A stretch of DNA of 23,036 bases. Origin: Candidatus Woesearchaeota archaeon (GTDB taxonomy: Archaea > Nanobdellota > Nanobdellia > Woesearchaeales > JACJVV01). The DNA lies in contig JACJVV010000004.1 of NCBI GenBank assembly GCA_020637495.1, positions 1-23,036 on the forward strand. The letters are read 5' to 3'. A program made the translations under genes and the position numbers. The notes under the pieces are model-generated. The model saw only the letters and a program-made list of their open reading frames with translations. It was not told the DNA's origin and did no database searches. Below are positions 15,013 to 22,439 of this stretch, in pieces (position 1 is the stretch's first letter; the number at the start of each line of letters is the position of its first letter).

Positions 15013-17406
15013 ATGAGAACAATATTATATATATTAATATCAGTAGCATTGATGTCAAGTGTATTGGCAGCAAGCATGAATACGACAGATATAGATGGTA
15101 ACCTGAAATATGATTTCCAGCCTTCTGAGAAAGTTTACATCCATGGAATAGGATTTGATGGTGATTCTGCAGTGAATATAACTGTAGTAAGACCAGATGG
15201 TGCTATGGAATCCTGCACAACAACAGACTGCCATTGGAGATTTGTAGATGGACTGCAGACGACTGATGCTGAAGGTGCAATATTGTATGTTTATGACCTT
15301 GATGGCATTGTAGGGAATTATTCAATCAATGCGACAGATGGCACTAATTATGCTTATACGACATTCACTGACGCAAGGATAATTGCAGCTGCATCAGTAA
15401 ATGGATCTTCTTTTATCATAACCCCTCCAAGTGGCCCAGTAAGCGTCTCTGTATCAGTCATCACATTCGGAATATTAAGTGCTAATGACTGGGAATCAAC
15501 ATCTTATAGGATAGGCAATTCAGGCCCATTCACCTGTGTAGACCATTCAGATTTTGTTTCAACTGGATTGCATACTACTTCATTCACAATAACTGCTCCA
15601 GGAGCATTTGGTACTTATGACCTTCAGCTAAGAGCATATCAGAATGATGCATGTAGCCAAGGAGAAAGCAATACTCTTACATTGAACAATGCAATTATCG
15701 TACAAAGCCCAGCTTTATGCGGAAACAGCATAATTGAGCTTCCAGAGACTTGCGATGATGGAAATACTAACAGCAGTGATGGATGCAACAGCATCTGCCA
15801 GACAGAACAAGGATGGGGTTGCAACGGTCAACCAAGCATATGTGTAGAAGATTGCGGTGACGGCCTCATCGTAGGAGATGAAGAATGTGATGATAGTAAC
15901 AATGACGATGATGACGGGTGCAGTTCAATCTGCGAGGTAGAAGATGGATGGCAATGTAACGATATACCATCAGAATGCACAACAATAAACCCTGAGATAA
16001 TTGCAGGATGCGGTTATGATGTTGCATTGATAATAGACAGCTCATTGAGCACATCAAACACACAGCTTAATGCTGTAAAGAGTTCTTTGAATAATTTCGT
16101 CGATATGATCCTACCATATTCACCGTCAGAGATTGCAGTTATTGATCTTGGTTCAACTGGAACACTTGTGCAAGATTATACTAATGATACTACAGCAATA
16201 CATAATGCAATAAATTCATTGACGATTGGAGGATTCACGAATTGGCAGGATGCACTTAATGAAGCGCATCAGCAGTTCAATAATAGGATAGGGAACAATG
16301 ACTTGTATATATTTGCATCTGAAGGCGGTGCAAATGCAATAACTGATATCCCGCTTATTGTAATCAACCCTATAGCAGAAGCATTTGCAGTCGAGGAAGC
16401 AGATGGGATAAAGCTTGATGGAGTCTCAATTGTAACGATAGGTGTAGGTGGAAGTCCTGACGCTGCTGCATTGAGCGCAATATCAAGCCCTGAACAATAT
16501 TTCACCCTTGCAGGTTTCGGACCAGCTGGAAACAATATATCTCAATTGATTAATGCGACATGCACATACTGTGGCGACGGGATAACACAAAGCCCTAATG
16601 ATTATGGAATTGAGGAAGAGTGTGATGATGGGAACAATATCGATGGAGACGGATGCTCATCAACATGTCAGGATGATGGTGTAATCAGCGTATGCAAGAT
16701 AATAATTAATCCAAGCAACCAGGTTACAGCTGGTTCTCCTAACGAGAATTTCAGCATTGACACCTCTTTCGGCTCATTTGATTTCAACACGCCTCTTGCA
16801 CTGAATACTAGCTTGACAAACCAGACAGGAAATGATGCGCAATGCATAAATGTGACAGGACTTGCACTAGGAAATTATACATATGATCCAGAGATCTATA
16901 CAAATGATATCTGGTTAACACCAAGGTATCATGATAATCTAGCATCAATTGTAACCATTAATGTTCCAGATGCAATGACATTGTATGGGAATGCAGATAG
17001 ATCAGACGGCATAATAGAGCTTACAACTGGACATGCTGTATTAGGTATTCTAAATCAATACTGCCAAGACACAGACCTGGATAGGATATGTGATGATGTC
17101 GACAATTGCGTTTTCAATGCAAACCCTGGACAAGAGGACGAAGATGATGATAGAGTAGGAGATGTATGCGACCTATGTGCTGACTCACCAAATCAACCAG
17201 TTGATGCTGATGGCTGCACTCAGATACAATTCTGCAGGGCTCAACCATTATCATGCGGAGATGGATGTGACTCAGCAGACTGGATGGATGACGAGCAGAA
17301 TAATGATGTCCCACCATATGATTGCATGACTACAATAGTAGCAAATGAAGGTACATTCGATCTGGCTTGTGTTGCAATTGAAGTGACATGCTTAGACAAT
17401 GATTGA
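15013..17406 (+). CDS. Secreted VWA protein with Cys-rich (DUF4215-like) and thrombospondin-3-like repeats
   Basis: The 797 residues start with a signal peptide (hydrophobic 4-19, cleavage near VLAA-S). An Ig-like or fibronectin-like region follows (about 35-230). Two Cys-rich repeats of the myxobacterial type then follow each other: CGNSIIELPETCDDGN (236-251) and CGDGLIVGDEECDDSN (281-296), each ending in SSxGCxSxC and a WxC segment. Next comes a von Willebrand A domain (about 335-515) with a MIDAS site DSSLS (342-346), T409 and a later acidic residue. A third Cys-rich repeat is at 520-552, a beta-rich region follows, and then a calcium-binding thrombospondin type 3-like stretch (DTDLDRICDDVDNC, 686-699; then acidic, with DRVGDVCD at 713-720). 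It is a likely adhesion or surface protein. A short leader is expected; GGGG just before the ATG is a weak Shine-Dalgarno. Confidence 0.8.
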   Translation: MRTILYILISVALMSSVLAASMNTTDIDGNLKYDFQPSEKVYIHGIGFDGDSAVNITVVRPDGAMESCTTTDCHWRFVDGLQTTDAEGAILYVYDLDGIVGNYSINATDGTNYAYTTFTDARIIAAASVNGSSFIITPPSGPVSVSVSVITFGILSANDWESTSYRIGNSGPFTCVDHSDFVSTGLHTTSFTITAPGAFGTYDLQLRAYQNDACSQGESNTLTLNNAIIVQSPALCGNSIIELPETCDDGNTNSSDGCNSICQTEQGWGCNGQPSICVEDCGDGLIVGDEECDDSNNDDDDGCSSICEVEDGWQCNDIPSECTTINPEIIAGCGYDVALIIDSSLSTSNTQLNAVKSSLNNFVDMILPYSPSEIAVIDLGSTGTLVQDYTNDTTAIHNAINSLTIGGFTNWQDALNEAHQQFNNRIGNNDLYIFASEGGANAITDIPLIVINPIAEAFAVEEADGIKLDGVSIVTIGVGGSPDAAALSAISSPEQYFTLAGFGPAGNNISQLINATCTYCGDGITQSPNDYGIEEECDDGNNIDGDGCSSTCQDDGVISVCKIIINPSNQVTAGSPNENFSIDTSFGSFDFNTPLALNTSLTNQTGNDAQCINVTGLALGNYTYDPEIYTNDIWLTPRYHDNLASIVTINVPDAMTLYGNADRSDGIIELTTGHAVLGILNQYCQDTDLDRICDDVDNCVFNANPGQEDEDDDRVGDVCDLCADSPNQPVDADGCTQIQFCRAQPLSCGDGCDSADWMDDEQNNDVPPYDCMTTIVANEGTFDLACVAIEVTCLDND

Positions 17407-17421
17407 TAGTGCCTTTATCAC

Positions 17422-17979
17422 TTAAGCTATTTTCTTCAGATATTCCTTAAGCATATCAAAAGCCCTACGACGTTGACTGATCTTATTCTTTTCAGATGCA
17501 GGCACTTCTGCAAATGTCCCATTTAAGCCATCAGCCTTGAAGATAGTATCCCAGCCTTTAGCAAATCCGTGACCTTTTGAAGCAGGAGGGACTATTGTGC
17601 CATTGCATTTGCCTATGAATACCTCAGTATTAACTCCATCGCAATATCCTATAGAAGTCAAGCTATAGCCTGTCTTGTCATCAAAGCCATCAAGTATCCT
17701 GTACACCCCTTCAGGACCTACTGCTGAAAGAAAATGTTTGATGTATATACCAGGCATACCATTTAGAGCATTGAATGCTAAGCCAGTGTCATCAACAATA
17801 ACAGGCTTCTTTATCTTCTCATATGCTATCTTGACCTTCTCTAAAGCAACCTCTTCAGGAGTGCCTTGCAATTCAGGAAGATCAACCTTTACAGCTTCGA
17901 ACTCAAAACCAGGAAAATCCAGCATCTCATTTGCTTCCCTGACCTTGTCAGGATTGCCTGTTACGAAAAATATTTTCAT
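17422..17979 (-). CDS. rdgB: XTP/dITP diphosphatase (RdgB/HAM1 family)
   Basis: This enzyme hydrolyses non-canonical purine triphosphates (dITP, XTP) to the monophosphate and pyrophosphate, keeping them out of DNA and RNA. The 185 residues have the usual length and motifs: the N-terminal FFVTGNPDKVREA (4-16), then VDLPELQGTPEEVALEK, VIVDDTGLAFNALNGMPGIYIK (about 60-81, with the acidic catalytic pair), GFAKGWDTIF, and the C-terminal SEKNKISQRRRAF. Everything needed is present. The stop lies 15 nt from the convergent secreted-protein gene. A TATA-like element (TTATAAAA on the minus strand, 18001-18008) is 25.5 nt before the ATG, so the mRNA is probably leaderless. Confidence 0.96.
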   Translation of the reverse strand: MKIFFVTGNPDKVREANEMLDFPGFEFEAVKVDLPELQGTPEEVALEKVKIAYEKIKKPVIVDDTGLAFNALNGMPGIYIKHFLSAVGPEGVYRILDGFDDKTGYSLTSIGYCDGVNTEVFIGKCNGTIVPPASKGHGFAKGWDTIFKADGLNGTFAEVPASEKNKISQRRRAFDMLKEYLKKIA

Positions 17980-18000
17980 AAAAGTTAAATAGTATAAACC

Positions 18001-18008
18001 TTTTATAA
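18001..18008 (-). promoter_or_regulatory. TATA box of the RdgB gene, next to the VKOR start
   Basis: On the minus strand this reads TTATAAAA, centred 25.5 nt before the rdgB ATG (17979). It sits only 6 nt before the VKOR ATG (18014), so the two divergent starts are 35 nt apart and the promoters must overlap. A weaker AT-rich element (AGTTAAAT, 17983-17990) is about 27 nt before the VKOR ATG. Confidence 0.45.
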
Positions 18009-18013
18009 CTATT

Positions 18014-18385
18014 ATGCTAATAATACTTGCATCGATTGGGATAATATTCTCTGTGTATATCTTGTATGTTCAATACAGATTAAAAAAGAACAAGAAATAT
18101 AAGGCTGTATGCGACCTGAGCAACAGATTCTCATGTACAGGGGTCATCTCAACCAATTATTCCTATATATTCGGGCTGCCTAATGCATTATGGGGATTGA
18201 TGTATTATATCACAATCATCATCCTTAATGACCCGTTGCTTGTTTTCTCAATAACACTCCCAGCAGTGCTTCTGTCAGCATATCTTCTGATGGTTACAAT
18301 GCTAAGGATCAAAAGATACTGCCTGGTATGCAATGCAAGCCATCTGTTGAATCTGATAATACTGATCTATGTTCTTATCAAATGA
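18014..18385 (+). CDS. Vitamin K epoxide reductase (VKOR) family protein
   Basis: VKOR homologues in prokaryotes reoxidise DsbA-like proteins using a quinone, as DsbB does, and so drive disulfide formation outside the membrane. The 123 residues have four transmembrane helices. The loop Cys pair is C33 and C41 (AVCDLSNRFSC), followed by the family signature SYIFGLPNALWGLMYY (50-65). The redox centre CLVC is at 103-106, followed by NASHLLN. No DsbA/thioredoxin-like partner is fused, unlike in many bacterial VKORs. It is divergent from rdgB with 34 nt between the starts. Confidence 0.9.
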   Translation: MLIILASIGIIFSVYILYVQYRLKKNKKYKAVCDLSNRFSCTGVISTNYSYIFGLPNALWGLMYYITIIILNDPLLVFSITLPAVLLSAYLLMVTMLRIKRYCLVCNASHLLNLIILIYVLIK

Positions 18386-18419
18386 CCACATTCTCAACTA
18401 ATATTAGTTCAATAGAAAT

Positions 18420-18450
18420 CAAAAGAATAAAAAAATAAAACAAAAGAAAG
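18420..18450 (-). terminator. T-rich tract after the DoxX gene
   Basis: On the minus strand, right after the stop codon of the DoxX-like gene, there are several oligo-T runs (up to seven T) in a row. This is the archaeal type of terminator. Confidence 0.45.
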
Positions 18451-18452
18451 AA

Positions 18453-18899
18453 TTAAGCTTCTTTCTTGAAAAGTTTCTTCTCAAGGTTTAAGTGATTTCC
18501 ACCGCCTAGCTTGAACAATGCTAGTGCCACCATGAAGAAAGTGAACGCTGTTCCAAAACCTGCAACATTCAAGCTGAATAGAGCTTCTCTATGTGCTGTG
18601 AACAATGCAACTAGCAGAACCAGTGCAATAGCCAATGCTGCAAACCTTGTGTATAACCCAATCAGGACCATGATTCCGCCTATGAACTCAATCACAGCAA
18701 CAAGGAATCCCCAGAATACCGGCAAGAATGTGATACCTGCCATACCTGCTACAGCAGCCCATCTTGTAGGTCCACCGAAAAACTTTCCGTATCCGAATGA
18801 AAATATGAACATTACTCCAACAAGGATCCTCAATAGAAGGATTCCGCAATCAGGACTGATTGAACATAGCTTCATTCCACTTTTGTCTTTTTTAACCAT
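18453..18899 (-). CDS. DoxX-family membrane protein
   Basis: DoxX-like proteins are four-helix membrane proteins linked to respiratory or thiol redox processes; the reaction of this one is unknown. The 148 residues show helices at about 19-37, 59-81, 87-105 and 112-128. The N-terminal helix pattern LLLRILVGVMFIFSFGYGKFFG (about 21-42) and the next GFLVAVIEFIGGIMVLIGLYTRFAAL (about 64-89) are typical. The leader carries AAGGTGAT six bases before the ATG, with a TATA box (TTTAAATA on the minus strand) 37 nt upstream, so this gene is leadered, unlike most neighbours. It is divergent from the ABC exporter. Confidence 0.88.
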   Translation of the reverse strand: MVKKDKSGMKLCSISPDCGILLLRILVGVMFIFSFGYGKFFGGPTRWAAVAGMAGITFLPVFWGFLVAVIEFIGGIMVLIGLYTRFAALAIALVLLVALFTAHREALFSLNVAGFGTAFTFFMVALALFKLGGGNHLNLEKKLFKKEA

Positions 18900-18932
18900 A
18901 ATTTGATCACCTTATGCATGATTTGGATTTCA

Positions 18933-18940
18933 TATTTAAA
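18933..18940 (-). promoter_or_regulatory. TATA box of the DoxX gene
   Basis: On the minus strand it reads TTTAAATA, centred about 37 nt before the ATG. The leader of about 12 nt has a strong Shine-Dalgarno (AAGGTGAT). Confidence 0.5.
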
Positions 18941-18971
18941 AAAGTTACTTTCCTGGAGAATATTCATTAAC

Positions 18972-18979
18972 TTTATATA
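18972..18979 (+). promoter_or_regulatory. TATA box of the ABC exporter operon
   Basis: TTTATATA is centred 26.5 nt before the ATG at 19002. GGTGAG lies between box and start, but transcription from this box would begin at or near the ATG, so that motif may not be used as a ribosome site. Confidence 0.5.
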
Positions 18980-19001
18980 TCGTTCCTGGTGAGAGAATAA
19001 T

Positions 19002-19943
19002 ATGGACGCCTTGAATATAGAAAACCTGACTAAGACATATGCAAATGGAGTAGAAGCAGTCAAAGGTGTAAGCATCTCAATACCAGAGAGATCATTCTAT
19101 GGATTATTAGGCCCTAATGGGGCTGGAAAGACCACAATAATAGGCATAATCACAGATATGGTTGTGAAGACTTCAGGCAGGATCAAGATATTTGACAAGG
19201 ATATCGATAAGGAATTCTCTGATGCAAAGCAGCTCATAGGAGTAGTGCCTCAGGAGATGAATTTCGCCATTTTCGAGAAGGTCATAGATATTGTTGTCCA
19301 GCAAGCAGGCTATTATGGGATAGCAAAGAAAGATGCTGAGAAGAACGCAGAGAAATACCTTAGGCAGCTTGGATTATGGGACAAAAGGGACGAGCAGGCA
19401 AAGAGCTTATCAGGAGGCATGAAAAGACGCCTTATGATAGCAAGAGCATTGATACATGAACCTAAGCTCCTGATACTTGATGAACCAACTGCTGGAGTTG
19501 ATGTAGAGCTGAGAAGGGACATGTGGAGCTTTCTCACAAGACTCAATAAGTCAGGGACAACGATAATACTTACAACGCATTACCTTGAAGAAGCAGAGCA
19601 TCTCTGCAAACGCATAGCGATAATCAACAAAGGGATGATCATTGAGGATTCATCCACAAAAGAGATAATAAACAAGCTGGACAAGCAGAGCTATATCCTT
19701 GACATCGCTTCTCCGATGAAGAAGAAGCCTGAGATGAAAGGATGCAACATAACAATAATTGATGATACGACGATTGAGATCGAACTTGACAAATCACAGA
19801 ACCTGTCAGAACTGATGAGGCTTCTTGACAAAGAGAAGATCACAATATTATCCATGAGGAACAAAGCAAACAGGCTTGAAGAGATGTTCATAGACCTGAT
19901 AGAGAATGGGAAAGAAGGAAAAGAGAAAGGTAAGAGAAAATGA
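19002..19943 (+). CDS. ABC transporter ATP-binding protein (ABC-2 type exporter)
   Basis: This is the ATPase of an ABC-2 exporter. The 313 residues show Walker A GPNGAGKTT (37-45), a Q-loop VVPQ (81-84), the signature LSGGMKRR (136-143), Walker B LLILDEP (156-162), a D-loop and the switch His in TTHYLEEAEH (H193). After the nucleotide-binding domain there is an extra C-terminal region of about 80 residues ending in a Lys/Glu-rich tail. It overlaps the permease by four bases (ATGA), so the two are translated together. The family includes drug and lipid/polysaccharide exporters, and the substrate cannot be told from sequence. Confidence 0.95.
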   Translation: MDALNIENLTKTYANGVEAVKGVSISIPERSFYGLLGPNGAGKTTIIGIITDMVVKTSGRIKIFDKDIDKEFSDAKQLIGVVPQEMNFAIFEKVIDIVVQQAGYYGIAKKDAEKNAEKYLRQLGLWDKRDEQAKSLSGGMKRRLMIARALIHEPKLLILDEPTAGVDVELRRDMWSFLTRLNKSGTTIILTTHYLEEAEHLCKRIAIINKGMIIEDSSTKEIINKLDKQSYILDIASPMKKKPEMKGCNITIIDDTTIEIELDKSQNLSELMRLLDKEKITILSMRNKANRLEEMFIDLIENGKEGKEKGKRK

Positions 19944-20704
19944 ATCTGCTTGTACCATTGATGACAATCGTAAGGAAAGAGACAATAAGGATATTCAGGG
20001 TATGGAGGCAATCTTTCCTGCCTTCTGTTGTTACTACAACTTTGTATTTCATAATATTCGGGAATTTCATAGGATCAAGGATATCTGACATGGCAGGATT
20101 CAAGTATGTGGACTTCATAATGCCTGGGCTTGTGATGCTTTCAGTCATAACTACATCATATACGAATGTTGCAGGCGGATTCTTCCTCTCAAAATTCCAG
20201 CGGAGCATAGAGGAGATGATAGTATCCCCTACACCCAACTGGGTGATAATTGCAGGGCATGCCATAGGTGGTATGGTAAGAGGTCTTGTCACAGGCATCC
20301 TCGTCATGCTTGTATCATTGTTCTTCACGCACATAAAGATCCACAACATATGGATAATACTTATCTACTTCATCCTCACATCAGCAATGTTCTCATTGGC
20401 TGGGTTCCTAAATGGGATGATAGCTAACAGCTTTGATGATATTGCACTCATACCGAACTTTCTCCTTACGCCATTGATATATCTTGGAGGAGTATTTTAT
20501 TCAATAACAGTATTGCCTGAATTCTGGCAGCACATCTCAAAATTCAATCCGATATTGTATATGGTCAGCGGATTCAGGTATGGATTCCTAGGTTTTTCAG
20601 ACATAGACGTATTCTTCGGTTTTGTCATCCTTCTTGTATTCACTGCTGTATTCTTCATAATAAATATGATATTGATGAAAAAAGGTTACGGCATAAAGAG
20701 TTAA
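19940..20704 (+). CDS. ABC-2 type transporter permease
   Basis: The 254 residues have six transmembrane helices (about 27-47, 60-80, 107-130, 138-160, 173-192 and 222-245). The charged N-terminal elbow (IVRKETIRIFRVWRQSF) and the segment SKFQRSIEEMIVSPTPNW (about 93-110) are the ABC-2 signature that contacts the ATPase. It is the partner of the overlapping ATPase gene. Two copies of each subunit are expected per exporter. Confidence 0.93.
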   Translation: MNLLVPLMTIVRKETIRIFRVWRQSFLPSVVTTTLYFIIFGNFIGSRISDMAGFKYVDFIMPGLVMLSVITTSYTNVAGGFFLSKFQRSIEEMIVSPTPNWVIIAGHAIGGMVRGLVTGILVMLVSLFFTHIKIHNIWIILIYFILTSAMFSLAGFLNGMIANSFDDIALIPNFLLTPLIYLGGVFYSITVLPEFWQHISKFNPILYMVSGFRYGFLGFSDIDVFFGFVILLVFTAVFFIINMILMKKGYGIKS

Positions 20705-20725
20705 GATGAATGAGGATTAGGAAAA

Positions 20726-21439
20726 ATGAAAAGAGCATTATACCTTGATGATAGTTATATCAAAGAATTCGAAACCAGAGTTAAAACTGTGAAAGATGGC
20801 AGGTTTATAGTCTTGGATGATACTGCTTTCTATCCCAGATCAGGTGGTCAACCACATGACACTGGCAGAATCACAAGAAAAAGTGACGGAAAAGAATTCA
20901 ATGTAGTTTTTGTTGGTAAGTTTGATGGGGATATCAGCCACGAAGTGCAGGAACCAGGTTTGCAAGAAGGGGATCAGGTCATATGCAGCATAGATTGGGA
21001 AAGAAGATACAAGCTCATGAGGATGCATACTTCTGCGCATATACTTTGTAGTGTCTTCCACAATGAAGCAGGAGCTTTGATAACAGGCAATCAACTGGAC
21101 ATAGACAAATCAAGGATTGATTTCAGCCTTGAAGATTTTGACAAAGAGAAGATCATTGAATATGTCAATAAGGCAAATGAGATAATACAAGAGGATGTTC
21201 CTGTAGAGTTCACATATATAACAAGAGAAGAAGCTGAAAAACAGGATGGGTTGAGCAAGCTTGCAAAGGGCCTTCCTGAAGGGATTGATGAGCTAAGGGT
21301 AATAACTATCGGAAAATACGATCACCAGCCTGATGGTGGGACACATGTCAATTCAACAAAAGAAGTTGGAAGAATAATATTCCTTAAAGCTGATAATAAG
21401 GGAAAAACCAATAGACGAGCATACTATACATTAGAGTAA
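20726..21439 (+). CDS. alaX: AlaX-type alanyl-tRNA editing protein
   Basis: AlaX proteins deacylate mischarged Ser- or Gly-tRNA(Ala) in trans. The 237 residues correspond to the medium-size AlaX-M form, with the glycine-rich DDTAFYPRSGGQPHDTG motif (31-47) and the first zinc pair HTSAH (101-105). The second pair is usually C-x3-H in CGGTHV; here it is DGGTHVNST (203-211), so D203 takes the Cys place. I think this variant occurs in some AlaX-M proteins but cannot check. AGGATTAGG before the ATG serves as a ribosome site. The gene lies 21 nt after the permease, so it may be carried on the exporter transcript. Confidence 0.9.
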   Translation: MKRALYLDDSYIKEFETRVKTVKDGRFIVLDDTAFYPRSGGQPHDTGRITRKSDGKEFNVVFVGKFDGDISHEVQEPGLQEGDQVICSIDWERRYKLMRMHTSAHILCSVFHNEAGALITGNQLDIDKSRIDFSLEDFDKEKIIEYVNKANEIIQEDVPVEFTYITREEAEKQDGLSKLAKGLPEGIDELRVITIGKYDHQPDGGTHVNSTKEVGRIIFLKADNKGKTNRRAYYTLE

Positions 21440-21454
21440 TTCACCAACCTTAAG

Positions 21455-21754
21455 ATGAGAAAATTCCAAGATAAAGTGCTGGAGATAACAAAAAGAATCC
21501 CGAGAGGAAAAGTCACTACTTACAGAATTATTGCACAAAAACTCAGGACAAAAGCATATCGAGCAGTCGGAACTGCATTGAGGAACAATCAGCATCCTAT
21601 AACCATCCCTTGCCACAGAGTCATAAAAGACGATGGAAGTCTTGGCGGATATTGTGGCAAGCCAAATAGCAGGAAGAAAGCGATGCTGCTCAAGAAAGAA
21701 GGCATAGCGATTGCAAATAACAGAATATCAAAAGAGTTCTTCTGGAAGCCTTAA
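21455..21754 (+). CDS. ogt: Minimal O6-alkylguanine-DNA alkyltransferase
   Basis: This enzyme takes the alkyl group from O6-alkylguanine in DNA onto a Cys, once per molecule. The 99 residues contain only the C-terminal DNA-binding and active-site domain: VTTYRIIAQ (20-28), the helix RAVGTALRNN (36-45) with the arginine finger, and IPCHRV (51-56) with the acceptor C53. SLGGYCG follows. The usual N-terminal domain is missing, as in small archaeal and bacterial forms and in the related ATL proteins; ATL proteins lack the Cys, which is present here. It follows alaX by 15 nt. Its stop overlaps the stop of the convergent gene in a shared TTAA (21751-21754). Confidence 0.9.
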   Translation: MRKFQDKVLEITKRIPRGKVTTYRIIAQKLRTKAYRAVGTALRNNQHPITIPCHRVIKDDGSLGGYCGKPNSRKKAMLLKKEGIAIANNRISKEFFWKP

Positions 21755-22371
21755 TCAGCTGTGATCAATTCATCACACATAGTTATTCCATTCTTAAGAT
21801 TGAGATAACCATATCTTTGATACATCGTGTCGATGAAATAGATAATATCATATGGCTGTCTTATCCTTATCATGTCTTCTTTCGGCATGTCAAGCAGATA
21901 ACCAAGCATCGTCTTTGCAACATGTTCTCCCGATATTATAGCTGCCCTGTCTTCCAGACGTTCCATGACATTATCGACTAAAGTTCTGCTTCTCATCTCG
22001 ACAGTCTGATAGCTATCGCCGCAAGGTATTATGAAGTCATACTTGCTCATCTTCCAGTGCATATACTCAAGAGGCCTTGAAAGTTCTACCTCGCTTAATG
22101 ACATCCCAGTCCATTCACCAAAATGCATCTCATTTATCCTTTTTGAGAATAAAGGGGTGATTCCTGTATATTGTCCGATTATTTCAGCTGTGCTGCTTGC
22201 ATCAACGATTGTAGAGGATACGATTATATCTATGCCATAATTCTGCATCATGATCCCTTTTGCTTGGGCACTTGCAACACCCTTCTCAGTAAGAGGAGAA
22301 TTGAACATGCCTTGTATCTTCCCCTGCTTGCTGAACTCAGTCTCGCCTGGGCGTATGAAGTATATTCTCAT
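21751..22371 (-). CDS. Catalytically dead histidine-phosphatase (phosphoglycerate-mutase-like) protein
   Basis: I start at the ATG at 22371 (206 residues), where the N-terminus MRIYFIRPGETEFSKQGKIQG lines up with the family; an upstream ATG at 22410 would add 13 residues across the TATA box. The fold signature is clear, but the residues that do the chemistry are replaced. The RHG motif reads R7-P8-G9, so the phosphoryl-accepting His is a Pro. In SSxxxRAxxTA the Arg is D57. The late SHG motif reads S147-G148-E149. LTEKG (27-31), FGEW (84-87) and GDS (118-120) remain. The ORF is intact and has a good promoter, so this is a pseudoenzyme rather than a pseudogene. It may bind a phospho-ligand or a protein. 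Confidence 0.85.
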   Translation of the reverse strand: MRIYFIRPGETEFSKQGKIQGMFNSPLTEKGVASAQAKGIMMQNYGIDIIVSSTIVDASSTAEIIGQYTGITPLFSKRINEMHFGEWTGMSLSEVELSRPLEYMHWKMSKYDFIIPCGDSYQTVEMRSRTLVDNVMERLEDRAAIISGEHVAKTMLGYLLDMPKEDMIRIRQPYDIIYFIDTMYQRYGYLNLKNGITMCDELITAD

Positions 22372-22394
22372 GGTATTCGAGAATGAAAATGCAC

Positions 22395-22401
22395 TTATAA
22401 A
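22395..22401 (-). promoter_or_regulatory. TATA box that sets the start of the phosphatase-like gene
   Basis: On the minus strand this reads TTTATAA, centred 27 nt before the ATG at 22371. It lies inside the longer ORF and so argues against the ATG at 22410. Confidence 0.5.
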
Positions 22402-22439
22402 CCTTAACACTTAAAAATAGCATTATATAGGATATCCCC

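Noticed and set aside
17404..17420. TGATA...TATCA hairpin between the VWA gene and rdgB as a two-way terminator
   Set aside because: The stem is only 5 bp, begins at the stop codon and lacks T-runs. Too weak to call.
21751..21754. Shared TTAA stop of ogt and the phosphatase-like gene as a regulatory overlap
   Set aside because: Complementary overlapping stops are common in compact genomes; nothing suggests more than tight packing.
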